From UBA1189 sp964570685 (GTDB lineage: Bacteria > Bacteroidota > Bacteroidia > Bacteroidales > Bacteroidaceae), in assembly GCA_964570685.1 (NCBI GenBank), contig CAZMZC010000002.1, positions 62,001 through 126,000 on the forward strand: a DNA stretch of 64,000 nucleotides. Direction: 5' to 3'. This document shows positions 52,358 through 61,076 of the stretch, piece by piece. Each line of letters opens with the position of its first letter. Within the stretch, counting starts at the first letter, position 1. Both the position numbers and the translations under genes were made by a program. The notes under the pieces were generated by a model that worked only from the letters and a program-made list of their open reading frames with translations, was not told the origin of the DNA and made no database searches.

Positions 52358-53776
52358 ATGGAACGAACAGATTTCAGTACCGATGTATTCGGGTCGAAGG
52401 AGATGCTACAGCCTTCGCCCACAGACAAAATCCCCCAACATGGCACGCGCCCCGACATTGCCTATCAGATGGTGAAGGACGAGACCTTCGCACAGACGCA
52501 GCCGCGCCTCAACCTCGCCACCTTCGTCACTACCTACATGGACCCCTATGCCACACGCCTGATGAACGAGGCCATCGCCCTCAACTACATTGACGAGACG
52601 GAGTATCCGCGCGTGGCGGTGATGTGTGCCAAGTGTATCAATATCATGGCCAACCTGTGGAACTCGCCCGAGAAGGCGCAGTGGAAGACGGGCGCACTGG
52701 CCATAGGTTCGTCGGAGGCCTGTATGCTGGGCGGTGTGGCTGCGTGGTTGCGCTGGAAAGAGCGTCGTGAGGCACAGGGCAAGCCGACTGACAAGCCCAA
52801 CTTCATCATCTCGACGGGCTACCAGGTGGTGTGGGAGAAGTTTGCCGACCTATGGCAGATAGAGATGCGCACCGTGCCCCTCACCTTGGAGAAGATAACG
52901 CTCGACCCCAAGCAGGTGATCGACATGTGCGACGAGAACACCATCTGCGTGGTGCCCATCCAGGGCGTGACATGGACGGGACTGAACGATGATGTGGAGG
53001 CGCTGGATGCTGCGCTCGACGAGTACAACGCCCGCACAGGGTACGACATCCCCATCCACGTGGATGCTGCCTCGGGCGGCTTCATACTGCCCTTCCTGCA
53101 GCCCGAGAAGAAGTGGGACTTCCGCCTCAAGTGGGTGCTCTCCATCAGCACTTCGGGCCATAAGTACGGACTCGTATACCCGGGCCTCGGATGGGTAGTC
53201 TGGAAAGACAAGAAGTACCTGCCGGGCAAGATGTCGTTCTCGGTCAACTACCTCGGTGCCGACATCACCCAGGTGGGCCTCAACTTCTCACGCCCAGGAG
53301 CACAGGTGCTGGGACAGTACTACCAGTTCATCCGCCTCGGATTCGAGGGCTACCGTCAGGTGCAGCAGAACTCCATGGAGATTGCCCGCTACCTGCACAC
53401 GGAGATTGGCAAGATGCGCCCGTTCGTGAACTACAGCAAGGATATCGTGAACCCGCTCTTCATCTGGTACATGTGCAAGGACTACAGCAAGAATGCCAAG
53501 TGGACACTCTTCGACCTGCAGGACAAGCTGAAGCAGAGCGGATGGATGGTGCCCGCCTACACCATGCCGAAGAATATCGAGGACAGTGTAGTGATGCGTA
53601 TCGTAGTGCGCCAAGGCTTCAGCCGCGACATGGCCGACATGCTCTTGGACGATATACGCAGTGCCATTGCCGACTTCGAGAAGCTGGAGTACCCCACCCC
53701 ATCGCGCATGGCGCATGAGAAGCAACTGCCGGTGGAAGCCTCCGTATTTACCCATACGGGGCATAAGAGGCATTGA
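52358..53776 (+). CDS. gadB: Glutamate decarboxylase
   Basis: The ATG at 52358 gives 472 residues; it is the first Met that matches the family N-terminus. The pyridoxal-phosphate lysine is Lys269 in STSGHKYG, preceded by the aspartate in HVDAASGG (Asp236). GALAIGSSEACMLGG near 112-126 forms the cofactor phosphate loop. GadB converts glutamate to GABA and consumes a cytoplasmic proton; GadC at 44395 exports GABA. The C-terminus ends in HTGHKRH, comparable to the histidine tail that closes the active site of E. coli GadB at neutral pH. It converges on porW with only 5 bp between stops. Confidence 0.97.
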   Translation: MERTDFSTDVFGSKEMLQPSPTDKIPQHGTRPDIAYQMVKDETFAQTQPRLNLATFVTTYMDPYATRLMNEAIALNYIDETEYPRVAVMCAKCINIMANLWNSPEKAQWKTGALAIGSSEACMLGGVAAWLRWKERREAQGKPTDKPNFIISTGYQVVWEKFADLWQIEMRTVPLTLEKITLDPKQVIDMCDENTICVVPIQGVTWTGLNDDVEALDAALDEYNARTGYDIPIHVDAASGGFILPFLQPEKKWDFRLKWVLSISTSGHKYGLVYPGLGWVVWKDKKYLPGKMSFSVNYLGADITQVGLNFSRPGAQVLGQYYQFIRLGFEGYRQVQQNSMEIARYLHTEIGKMRPFVNYSKDIVNPLFIWYMCKDYSKNAKWTLFDLQDKLKQSGWMVPAYTMPKNIEDSVVMRIVVRQGFSRDMADMLLDDIRSAIADFEKLEYPTPSRMAHEKQLPVEASVFTHTGHKRH

Positions 53777-53781
53777 TGCCC

Positions 53782-56583
53782 TTAGTACTCGAAGCGTATC
53801 TCGTCGAGTGAGCTATCCTCCTCGACACTCGGGAGCGTGGTGAAATGCTGCTCATAGAACTCGGTATACTCGTCGATGCTGTAGTACTTGAGCAGCAGTT
53901 CCATATTCGCATCAGAGATGAGCAGGGCGCGGATACCGCTGAGCTTGGCTGCCATCTCGGGCTCGGCATAGAGGCGGTGCATATATTGGTAGGCCTCATC
54001 GAAGCTCATCAGCCCCTTCACGTGCAGCATGCCGATGCCGCCCTGCTTCGAGGTGGTAATCTCGAAGTTGCGCACCATGAACTTGCTGAAGTTGTAGCGG
54101 GCAATCTCGAAGAGCAGTTGGTTCTCGTTCAGCGTACCCTCCTCATAGGCGAGGACAAAGCTGTACGGAGCCAGACGCTCGGTACTGAAGGGCTGGCGCA
54201 GGCTGTCGGCCACGACGGCCTCACCGCTCGCTGCCAAACGGCGGCTCCAGATGGTGCCCAATGAGCCGGAGGTGAGCAATCGGCCCTCCTGCAAGCCCTG
54301 GGCGATAAGACCCGCCAGCTCGCTGATTTCGTTTTGCGGATATTTGCTCACGATTTCCTTCAATTGGTTGAGGAAGGAGGACTGGTCGCCCTGCTGCAGG
54401 TCGGTCATAGCATTGAGGAACATGAACTTGGGACGGTGCGCACCGAGCGGATACTTCTCTCCCGACAGGGTGGCGTTGCTCTCGACTTCGCTGTGCAGGC
54501 CCTCCATATAGGCGGTGTAGGTGGCAGCATAGAGCGAGTCCTCGATGTGCTTGCCGTAGATGGCGTTAGTGGCATAGTCGGGGTCGCTGATGGTGAGTGT
54601 GTAGTCGCTGTAGGGGAATTCGGTGAGTAACAACTGGCGGTAGCGCTCGGCATCATCCCACCGCTTCCAACGCGAATACATGAGGTACATGTTGTAGTAG
54701 AGTTCGTCGGTGCGGTCAAAGTCGGGGAACTGTGTGTTGAGGCGGTTCAGTGTGCGCTCGGCCAGCCCGAAGTCCTCCAACTTGTCCTTATAGATGATGC
54801 CGGCATTGAAGAGTGCCTCTTGCAGTATGGCATTCGACTCTATCATCTGCTCTTCGGTGAAGGGGATTTGTTGCAGGTAATAATTGGGGTCGTGCGGGTC
54901 GGTGACGATACTGTCGGGCAGAGCTACGGCCGTGCTGTCCGAAGCGATGGAGTCGGCAGGTATCTCCTCCTCATCGTAATTGACCTCTTCGAACGACTCA
55001 TCGGCCAGCACCGATTTGTTGGCTCGGCGCCAGTTGTCCTCCAGCTTGCGGCGGCCCCACTTCTGCTGGAAGTCCTTCTTACCCTGCGCTACAAGTTGCG
55101 TGTTGTAGAAGTACCACGAGTTGTCGCCGGTGTTCATCGCTCCAGGCGTGTTCATCTGTGGTCCTTTGGCTTGTGCTGCGCCCAAGGCCTCTTCGCGCTG
55201 CGCCATCAGGGCAGCCTCCTCCTCGGCTTTCTTGGCCTCTTCTTCCTGACGTATGACCTCGGCAATGATATTCTCTATCACCTTGGTCAGCTCCGCTTCG
55301 GGCAGTGTGGCGAGGTGTTGCAGGCTGTCCTGCAGGTCGATGGCTACGGTGTGCTCCACCAGTTCGTCGAGGATGGTGGAGCGCAGGTTCACCATATCGT
55401 AGTCCTTATGCTCCTTGTCGACAAGGCCGATGGCCTCGCCATAGCAGCGCTGCGCATCCACATACTGGGCACGATCCCAATATATCTGTCCCAACTGGAG
55501 GAGCAGGATGCCCTTCTCTACGCCGTTGCGGGTGCTCAGCTCGGCACCCTTTTCATATTGTGCAATGGCGTTCACCGTATCGCGCTGTGCTAAATGGATG
55601 TTGCCCATGGCGTAGTGTACCTGGTCCAGATAATCCTTGTTGTTGGGGTCCTTGGCCATGCGCTTCAGCGTCTTCAGCATCTTGGGAGCGTTGCTGCCGC
55701 TCACGGTCTCGGTCTGCTGTATGCGGGCATTGAACTCTAGTTCGTAGGGTGGGTTCTGCTTGATGGCCTTGCCGAACGCCTCATAGGCCTGCTGCTTGTT
55801 GCCCAGGTGCTTGTGTATCTGCCCTAAGAGATAGTACTCACGGGTCTTCTGCTTCTTGGTACGTCCCGAGCGCTTCACCGCCTTCTCCAAGTGGGGCAAT
55901 GCCTCGGCAAAGCGCTCCTGCCGCAGCAGGTGCGAGGCCATGATGGCGTCGTACTCCTCGGCCAACTGGTAGGGAATGCTGTCGCGTCCCATCTGAGCGA
56001 GCAGGTTGTCAGCTTCGTAGTTCCACTCCAGCTCGGCATAGCACTGTGCCATGCGCATGCGTGCTTCGGCCACAATCTTGGGATCTTCGCTGTAGAGGCG
56101 GGTGATGTATGAGAAAGTAGTGGCAGCCTCCAGAAACTCGCCCTTCTGGAACTGCGCCTTGCCCATCAGCATCCACGCATTGTGCAGGAAGGGGTTGTAC
56201 TCCTTCTTGGCATACCACCGCTTGTCCTCCTCGGTGAGTGTGCGGCCTGCCTTCTTCTTGGGTTTCTGCTTGATGGAGTGCAGCTTGATGGCCTTCTGCG
56301 ACTTCTCTATCGCCTTGTCGAAGTTGCCTCCCCCGGCACTGCGTGTGCTCTCCTTGCTGACGGGGAAGAGGGGGATTATCTCCATGTAGTTGTCCTTGTG
56401 CGACTTCTCCTGGGCCGACAGTCCCTCCTTGTAGGCCTCGTTGCCGTTGTGGTATACATTGAAGCGGGTCACAAACGACTGGTAGAACCGCGACTGCGCC
56501 GTGTTCACCTTCGTGGAACCGCATGCCGTGAGCAGTAGCAGTGCCAACGATATTGCCAATCGGTATGTGTACTTTCTATACAT
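53782..56583 (-). CDS. porW: T9SS-associated TPR lipoprotein PorW/SprE
   Basis: The ATG at 56583 gives 933 residues with lipobox LLTAC (Cys21). N-terminal motif RFYQSFVTRFNVYHNGNEAY near 30-49 is the hallmark of PorW/SprE, an outer-membrane-linked TPR lipoprotein required for T9SS function. TPRs fill about 100-470. A charged coiled coil (EEEAKKAEEEAALMAQREEA) and a short domain with NSWYFYNTQLVAQGKKDFQQ and WGRRKLEDNWRRANK lie near 500-600. Further TPRs follow. This gene is far from the porP-gldKLMN operon, as usual. It diverges from dut, with the two starts 177 bp apart. Confidence 0.93.
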   Translation of the reverse strand: MYRKYTYRLAISLALLLLTACGSTKVNTAQSRFYQSFVTRFNVYHNGNEAYKEGLSAQEKSHKDNYMEIIPLFPVSKESTRSAGGGNFDKAIEKSQKAIKLHSIKQKPKKKAGRTLTEEDKRWYAKKEYNPFLHNAWMLMGKAQFQKGEFLEAATTFSYITRLYSEDPKIVAEARMRMAQCYAELEWNYEADNLLAQMGRDSIPYQLAEEYDAIMASHLLRQERFAEALPHLEKAVKRSGRTKKQKTREYYLLGQIHKHLGNKQQAYEAFGKAIKQNPPYELEFNARIQQTETVSGSNAPKMLKTLKRMAKDPNNKDYLDQVHYAMGNIHLAQRDTVNAIAQYEKGAELSTRNGVEKGILLLQLGQIYWDRAQYVDAQRCYGEAIGLVDKEHKDYDMVNLRSTILDELVEHTVAIDLQDSLQHLATLPEAELTKVIENIIAEVIRQEEEAKKAEEEAALMAQREEALGAAQAKGPQMNTPGAMNTGDNSWYFYNTQLVAQGKKDFQQKWGRRKLEDNWRRANKSVLADESFEEVNYDEEEIPADSIASDSTAVALPDSIVTDPHDPNYYLQQIPFTEEQMIESNAILQEALFNAGIIYKDKLEDFGLAERTLNRLNTQFPDFDRTDELYYNMYLMYSRWKRWDDAERYRQLLLTEFPYSDYTLTISDPDYATNAIYGKHIEDSLYAATYTAYMEGLHSEVESNATLSGEKYPLGAHRPKFMFLNAMTDLQQGDQSSFLNQLKEIVSKYPQNEISELAGLIAQGLQEGRLLTSGSLGTIWSRRLAASGEAVVADSLRQPFSTERLAPYSFVLAYEEGTLNENQLLFEIARYNFSKFMVRNFEITTSKQGGIGMLHVKGLMSFDEAYQYMHRLYAEPEMAAKLSGIRALLISDANMELLLKYYSIDEYTEFYEQHFTTLPSVEEDSSLDEIRFEY

Positions 56584-56760
56584 TATCAATATAAACGTGC
56601 GGATGCTGCATTTATTGTATCGATGATGGTTCTTCCGCCACAATACAATCTTTATGCACACCTTGAACATGCCAATGTCCAAAAAAAACTTTGGAACACT
56701 TGCGTATGCACGGCAATCTTTGTAAATTTGCCATCATAACAAACAACGGAAGCAACAAGT

Positions 56761-57192
56761 ATGAAAGTACAGATAATTAACCGCGGGCATCATCCCTTGC
56801 CCACATACGCCACAGAACTATCGGCAGGAATGGACCTGCGTGCCAATTTGACAGAACCTATCGTGTTGAAACCCCTGCAACGCTGCCTAGTGCCCACAGG
56901 TCTATATATGGCGCTGCCCGAAGGATATGAGGCGCAGGTGCGTCCGCGCAGCGGGTTGGCCTTGAAGAAAGGCATCACGGTGCTCAATTCGCCGGGCACT
57001 ATCGATGCCGACTATCGTGGCGAGGTGGGCGTGATACTGGTGAACCTCTCGGCCGAAGACTTTGTCATCGAGGATGGCGAACGCATAGCGCAGATGGTGA
57101 TTGCCCGCCACGAGCAGGTGCAATGGGAAGCTGTAGAGGTGCTCTCGGAGACGGAGCGCGGTGCAGGAGGGTTCGGACATACAGGAGTGTAG
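56761..57192 (+). CDS. dut: dUTP diphosphatase
   Basis: The 143-residue protein is a trimeric dUTPase, which cleaves dUTP to dUMP and so keeps uracil out of DNA. Motifs: ELSAGMDLRAN (motif 1), PRSGLALKKGI (motif 2), GTIDADYRGEVGVILVN (motif 3), ERIAQMVIAR (motif 4) and ETERGAGGFGHTGV (motif 5, P-loop-like). All are intact. TAAATTTG at 56723-56730 is a -7 candidate 30 bp before the ATG. It heads a run of four envelope genes, the order seen in many Bacteroidales. Confidence 0.97.
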   Translation: MKVQIINRGHHPLPTYATELSAGMDLRANLTEPIVLKPLQRCLVPTGLYMALPEGYEAQVRPRSGLALKKGITVLNSPGTIDADYRGEVGVILVNLSAEDFVIEDGERIAQMVIARHEQVQWEAVEVLSETERGAGGFGHTGV

Positions 57193-57225
57193 TCTGGATA
57201 ATAAAAATAAGAAAATCGAAGGTTC

Positions 57226-58971
57226 GTGAATCATTTCCGATACATATGGCTGATATTGACTGTGCTGCTAATGGCGGCATGCGGTACAACACGCAAGGCT
57301 GTTGAAACGCCTGAAGAAGGTGTGACGCTCTCCATGGAGGAGCAACGCAGGTATGAGTACTACTACTTGGAAGCGGTGAGGCTGGAGCAACAGGAGCGCT
57401 ACGATGAGGCGTTCGGTATGCTTGTGCATTGCCTCGACATCTGCCCCGAAGCGCCGTCGGCATTATACAAAATGGCCACCTACTACTTCTACCTCAACCA
57501 GAAGGACAAGGCACTCGACGCGCTGCTTCGTGCCGTAAAGGGAGAACCGGATAATTATTGGTACCGCCAGACATTGGCGTCGTACTATCAGACAAACCGC
57601 GAGTATGACAAGGCCATAGCCGTGCTGGAAGAGATGCAACAGCGATTTCCCAAGCACAATGGCGAACTGCTGTCGGCACTTGTGGGATTATATAACCAGA
57701 CACAGCAGTACGACAAGGTGATAGATGCACTATCGCGTCTGGAAACATTGATTGGCAAGACCGAAGCCATCAGCATGGAAAAGTCGCGCAACTACCTCCT
57801 CATGGGTAACCAAGAGGGTGCTTTCGGAGAAGTGGAAGCGCTAGCGGTCGAGTACCCCGACAACAGCTACTACCGTGTGGTATTGGCGAGTATGTATATG
57901 GAGAATGGGCGAGAAACCGACGCACTGCCTGTATTACAGAGAGTATTGTACGAAGAGCCTGATAACGGCGCTGCCAAGATTGCTATGGTACAGTACCACA
58001 AGCAGGTGGCCGACACGGTAGGATATCATGCAATGGTGGACTCTGTAATGATGGCATCCACTGTAGACGACGAGACGAAGGTGAAAATGATGTTGCAGCT
58101 CATCAGTGAGAAGACCGACAGCACCTACGTGTTACAGCTTTTCGAACGGGCCTTGCAACAGCCACAGCGCTCGGCCAAGCTCGGCCATATCTGCGTGCAG
58201 TACATGCTCATACTTCATCAGCCAGAAGAACGGGTACGCCCCGTGTTGCTGCGCATGCTCGAAACCGAGCCTGACCATGTACAGGCACGCCTGCAACTGT
58301 TGTCTTATGCGGCCAAGCGCAACGACCTGGAGGAGATTATTGACATCTGCTCCAAAGCTATCGACTACACCCCCGAGGTGCTGGACTTTTACTACTATAA
58401 GGCGATAGGGCTCTATCAGACCGACCGCCATGAAGAAGCGCTTGACACCTACCGCAAAGCTACAGCACAGATTACTAAGGAGAGCAGCACAGAACTGGTG
58501 TCGGACATATTCACAGCGATGGGCGACCTGTACCAGCAGACTGGCCGACTTGAGGAGGCCTACCTATGCTACGACTCGGCACTCGTATATAACCCTTCGA
58601 ACATATTGGTGCTCAACAACTACGCCTACTTTCTCTCCGAAGAGGGGAAGCAACTCGACAAGGCCGAACAGATGAGTCGACGAGCCATCAAAGCCGAGCC
58701 GCAAAATGCCACCTATCTCGACACCTACGCGTGGATACTATACAAGCAACAGCGCTACGAGGAGGCGCTCGGCTACATGAAGCAAGCATTGGCTGCTGAC
58801 TCGGTACCGAGCGATGTACTCTATGAACACGCAGGCGACATACATTACCGATTGGGCGACGTGCAACAAGCACTCGACTACTGGAAACAGGCTCTGGAAC
58901 TGCAGCGTAAGGCCGAAGCCGTGGAGGAGAGGTTGGAAAAGAAAGTGAGACTAAAGAAACTGACAGAATGA
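57226..58971 (+). CDS. TPR lipoprotein (dut-DUF4292-EnvC operon)
   Basis: The start is GTG at 57226, with no in-frame ATG nearby. The 581-residue protein has a lipobox MAAC (Cys19). More than ten TPR motifs fill the rest, for example LVHCLDICPEAPSALYKMAT and YATYLDTYAWILYKQQRYEEAL-like repeats. Such TPR lipoproteins are encoded between dut and DUF4292 genes across Bacteroidales. Its partners are unknown; the neighbour genes suggest a role at the envelope. The stop overlaps the ATG of the next gene (ATGA). Confidence 0.9.
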   Translation: MNHFRYIWLILTVLLMAACGTTRKAVETPEEGVTLSMEEQRRYEYYYLEAVRLEQQERYDEAFGMLVHCLDICPEAPSALYKMATYYFYLNQKDKALDALLRAVKGEPDNYWYRQTLASYYQTNREYDKAIAVLEEMQQRFPKHNGELLSALVGLYNQTQQYDKVIDALSRLETLIGKTEAISMEKSRNYLLMGNQEGAFGEVEALAVEYPDNSYYRVVLASMYMENGRETDALPVLQRVLYEEPDNGAAKIAMVQYHKQVADTVGYHAMVDSVMMASTVDDETKVKMMLQLISEKTDSTYVLQLFERALQQPQRSAKLGHICVQYMLILHQPEERVRPVLLRMLETEPDHVQARLQLLSYAAKRNDLEEIIDICSKAIDYTPEVLDFYYYKAIGLYQTDRHEEALDTYRKATAQITKESSTELVSDIFTAMGDLYQQTGRLEEAYLCYDSALVYNPSNILVLNNYAYFLSEEGKQLDKAEQMSRRAIKAEPQNATYLDTYAWILYKQQRYEEALGYMKQALAADSVPSDVLYEHAGDIHYRLGDVQQALDYWKQALELQRKAEAVEERLEKKVRLKKLTE

Positions 58972-59804
58972 AACGAACAAACAACAGACAGTTGCTGACT
59001 ATTGTGGTATTGACATTGCTTACCATGCTGGCAGGATGCCGCACAGGACGCAATGCCGAAGACAAGGCGGCACGCATAAAGAAACAGCAGCAATACGAGC
59101 ACCTAGCCGAACTGGCCAAGCCGCAACAGGGGTTGACCGACATCACTGCACGCACCAACGTAAACGTGAGCTACAATGGGCATTCAATAAGAGTGAAAGG
59201 GAAACTCAAGATGCGACGCGACGAGGCTATTCAGATGACTTTCACGGCATTGGGACTGATGGAAGTCGCCTGTGTGGAGTTTACCCCCAAGGCAGCCTAT
59301 ATAGTAGACCGCATAGGCAAGCGCTATACCCGGATAGACTACTCGGAAGGGATGCTTAAGAGCGTGGGAGCCAACTTTGCCACAGTGCAGGCACTGTTCT
59401 GGAATCGCCTATTCATCCCCAGTAAAGATGATGCGTGGAAGCACCCCGAGGACTTTGAGATAAAACCAACAAGCACACGGCAATGCGTGGTGCCTGCGCG
59501 CCAACGTATGCTCAAATGCTACTTTTACACTGACGAGGAGTATAAGCAACTGCAACAGACACGTCTCGAACTGAGCCACTATGAAGGCACTTGGCAATAC
59601 GGCATGTTCGAGTCTCTCGGCAGCCACAGCTTCCCAACCACGTTCGATGTGTCGCTCTCGGGTTCATCGCGCACCGCAGGAGCCAATATAGCCCTAAGCA
59701 GCATCTCCTATACAGACACAACATGGAAGAGCGGTATCGACCTATCACGCTACAAGGAGGTGAAACTAGAAGAGTTGATGTCAATCTTAAATATCCTGAA
59801 ATGA
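58968..59804 (+). CDS. DUF4292-domain lipoprotein
   Basis: The 278-residue protein has a lipobox LAGC (Cys24). The body is a LolB/DUF4292-type beta-sheet: RVKGKLKMRRDEAIQMTFT and LGLMEVACVEFTPKAAYIVD near 70-110, then DRIGKRYTRIDYSEG. It may bind lipoproteins or lipids in the periplasm (inference from fold likeness). The gene overlaps both neighbours by four bases (ATGA), a sign of strong translational coupling. Confidence 0.9.
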   Translation: MKRTNNRQLLTIVVLTLLTMLAGCRTGRNAEDKAARIKKQQQYEHLAELAKPQQGLTDITARTNVNVSYNGHSIRVKGKLKMRRDEAIQMTFTALGLMEVACVEFTPKAAYIVDRIGKRYTRIDYSEGMLKSVGANFATVQALFWNRLFIPSKDDAWKHPEDFEIKPTSTRQCVVPARQRMLKCYFYTDEEYKQLQQTRLELSHYEGTWQYGMFESLGSHSFPTTFDVSLSGSSRTAGANIALSSISYTDTTWKSGIDLSRYKEVKLEELMSILNILK

Positions 59805-61057
59805 AGCGTCTGCCCTGTTATATCATAGCCTTTGCAGCCTTGAACTTCACCTACGCACAAACCAACCCGAAGGTGAAAGAAATGGAAAGCCAGCGCAACA
59901 AACTGGAGCAGCAACTCGCCGAATCGCGCAAGTTGTTGTCGTCGGCACAGAAGGATGTCGACGGGCAATTGGCACAACTGTCGGCACTGACCGCACAGAT
60001 AAAGAAGCAGAAGCAGTTTGTGGCTCGCCTCGATGCAGACGTGAAGGCTATAGACCGCGAATTGAAAAGCATAGAGGAGCAGATGCAGACCCTGCAAGCA
60101 GAACTTGAACGCCGACGCGGACATTACGCCGAGGCCCTACAAATGATGGCAAGCAAGAACACGTTTGAAAACAAACTGATGTTTCTCCTTTCGGCCGAGT
60201 CGTTCAACCAGATGGCGCGCCGCATGCGTTACTTGCGCGAATACTCGAATTTCCAGCAAGAGCAAGGCGAACAGCTTATGGCACAGCAACAGGAATTAGA
60301 GAACAAACGTGTTGAGCTAGAGCAGACACGCGAAGCGAAGAAAGCGTTGCTTGCCAAGCGTGTAGAGGAACAGAAACTACTCGACAAGCAGCAGACCGAA
60401 CAAAATAAACTTGTGACCGAACTGAAGAAAAAACAGAAGGAGATACGTAACCGTATGGCTGCACAACAGCGCGAACGCGACAAGCTGAATCGCGAGATAG
60501 AGCGCATCATAGAAGAAGAACTACGGGCGCAGGAGGCCGAGCAACGGAAACAGGGAAGCAAAGGTGAAGAACCTGCCACCACCAAGGAAAGCAAGGCGAT
60601 GCCAGCATATAAGGAAAGCGCGGCCGATAGAAAGTTATCGGGTTCCTTCGAAAGTAACAAGGGCAAACTTCCCGTGCCCGTCACTGGGCCCTACCTGCTC
60701 ACTTCACGCTATGGCGTGAACTATGTGGAGGGACTCAAGAATGTGAAGTTCAACAACCACGGTGTGGACGTGCGCGGACAGGAAGGATGCTCGGCCCGTG
60801 CCGTATTCGACGGGACTGTATCATTCGTGTTCGAACATCCGCAAGTACCCGGATCGTTCATCGTGATGGTACGTCACGGACAATACATATCGGCCTATTT
60901 CAATCTCACGGCACTGAAGGTAAAGAAGGGCGATAAGGTGAAGATAAACGAGCCACTCGGACTCGTCATTGCCGATGCTGCAGGAAATAGCACTATGCAG
61001 TTCCAACTGAGAAAAGACAAACTAAGTTTGAACCCAGAACAATGGGTAGCATTTTAA
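59801..61057 (+). CDS. EnvC-like murein-hydrolase activator (degenerate M23 domain)
   Basis: The ATG at 59801 overlaps the previous TGA. The 418-residue protein has a signal peptide (about 1-20) and a long coiled coil (about 25-270) with Gln/Glu-rich heptads, then a C-terminal M23/LytM domain (about 300-418). The domain keeps NNHGVDVRGQEG, with His and Asp of the first motif, but the HxH motif is replaced by QFQ (MQFQLRKDK), so zinc hydrolysis is unlikely. EnvC-type proteins instead activate N-acetylmuramyl-L-alanine amidases at the septum. It is the last gene of the dut operon. Confidence 0.9.
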   Translation: MKRLPCYIIAFAALNFTYAQTNPKVKEMESQRNKLEQQLAESRKLLSSAQKDVDGQLAQLSALTAQIKKQKQFVARLDADVKAIDRELKSIEEQMQTLQAELERRRGHYAEALQMMASKNTFENKLMFLLSAESFNQMARRMRYLREYSNFQQEQGEQLMAQQQELENKRVELEQTREAKKALLAKRVEEQKLLDKQQTEQNKLVTELKKKQKEIRNRMAAQQRERDKLNREIERIIEEELRAQEAEQRKQGSKGEEPATTKESKAMPAYKESAADRKLSGSFESNKGKLPVPVTGPYLLTSRYGVNYVEGLKNVKFNNHGVDVRGQEGCSARAVFDGTVSFVFEHPQVPGSFIVMVRHGQYISAYFNLTALKVKKGDKVKINEPLGLVIADAAGNSTMQFQLRKDKLSLNPEQWVAF

Positions 61058-61076
61058 TATGTAAAGATAGAAAACA

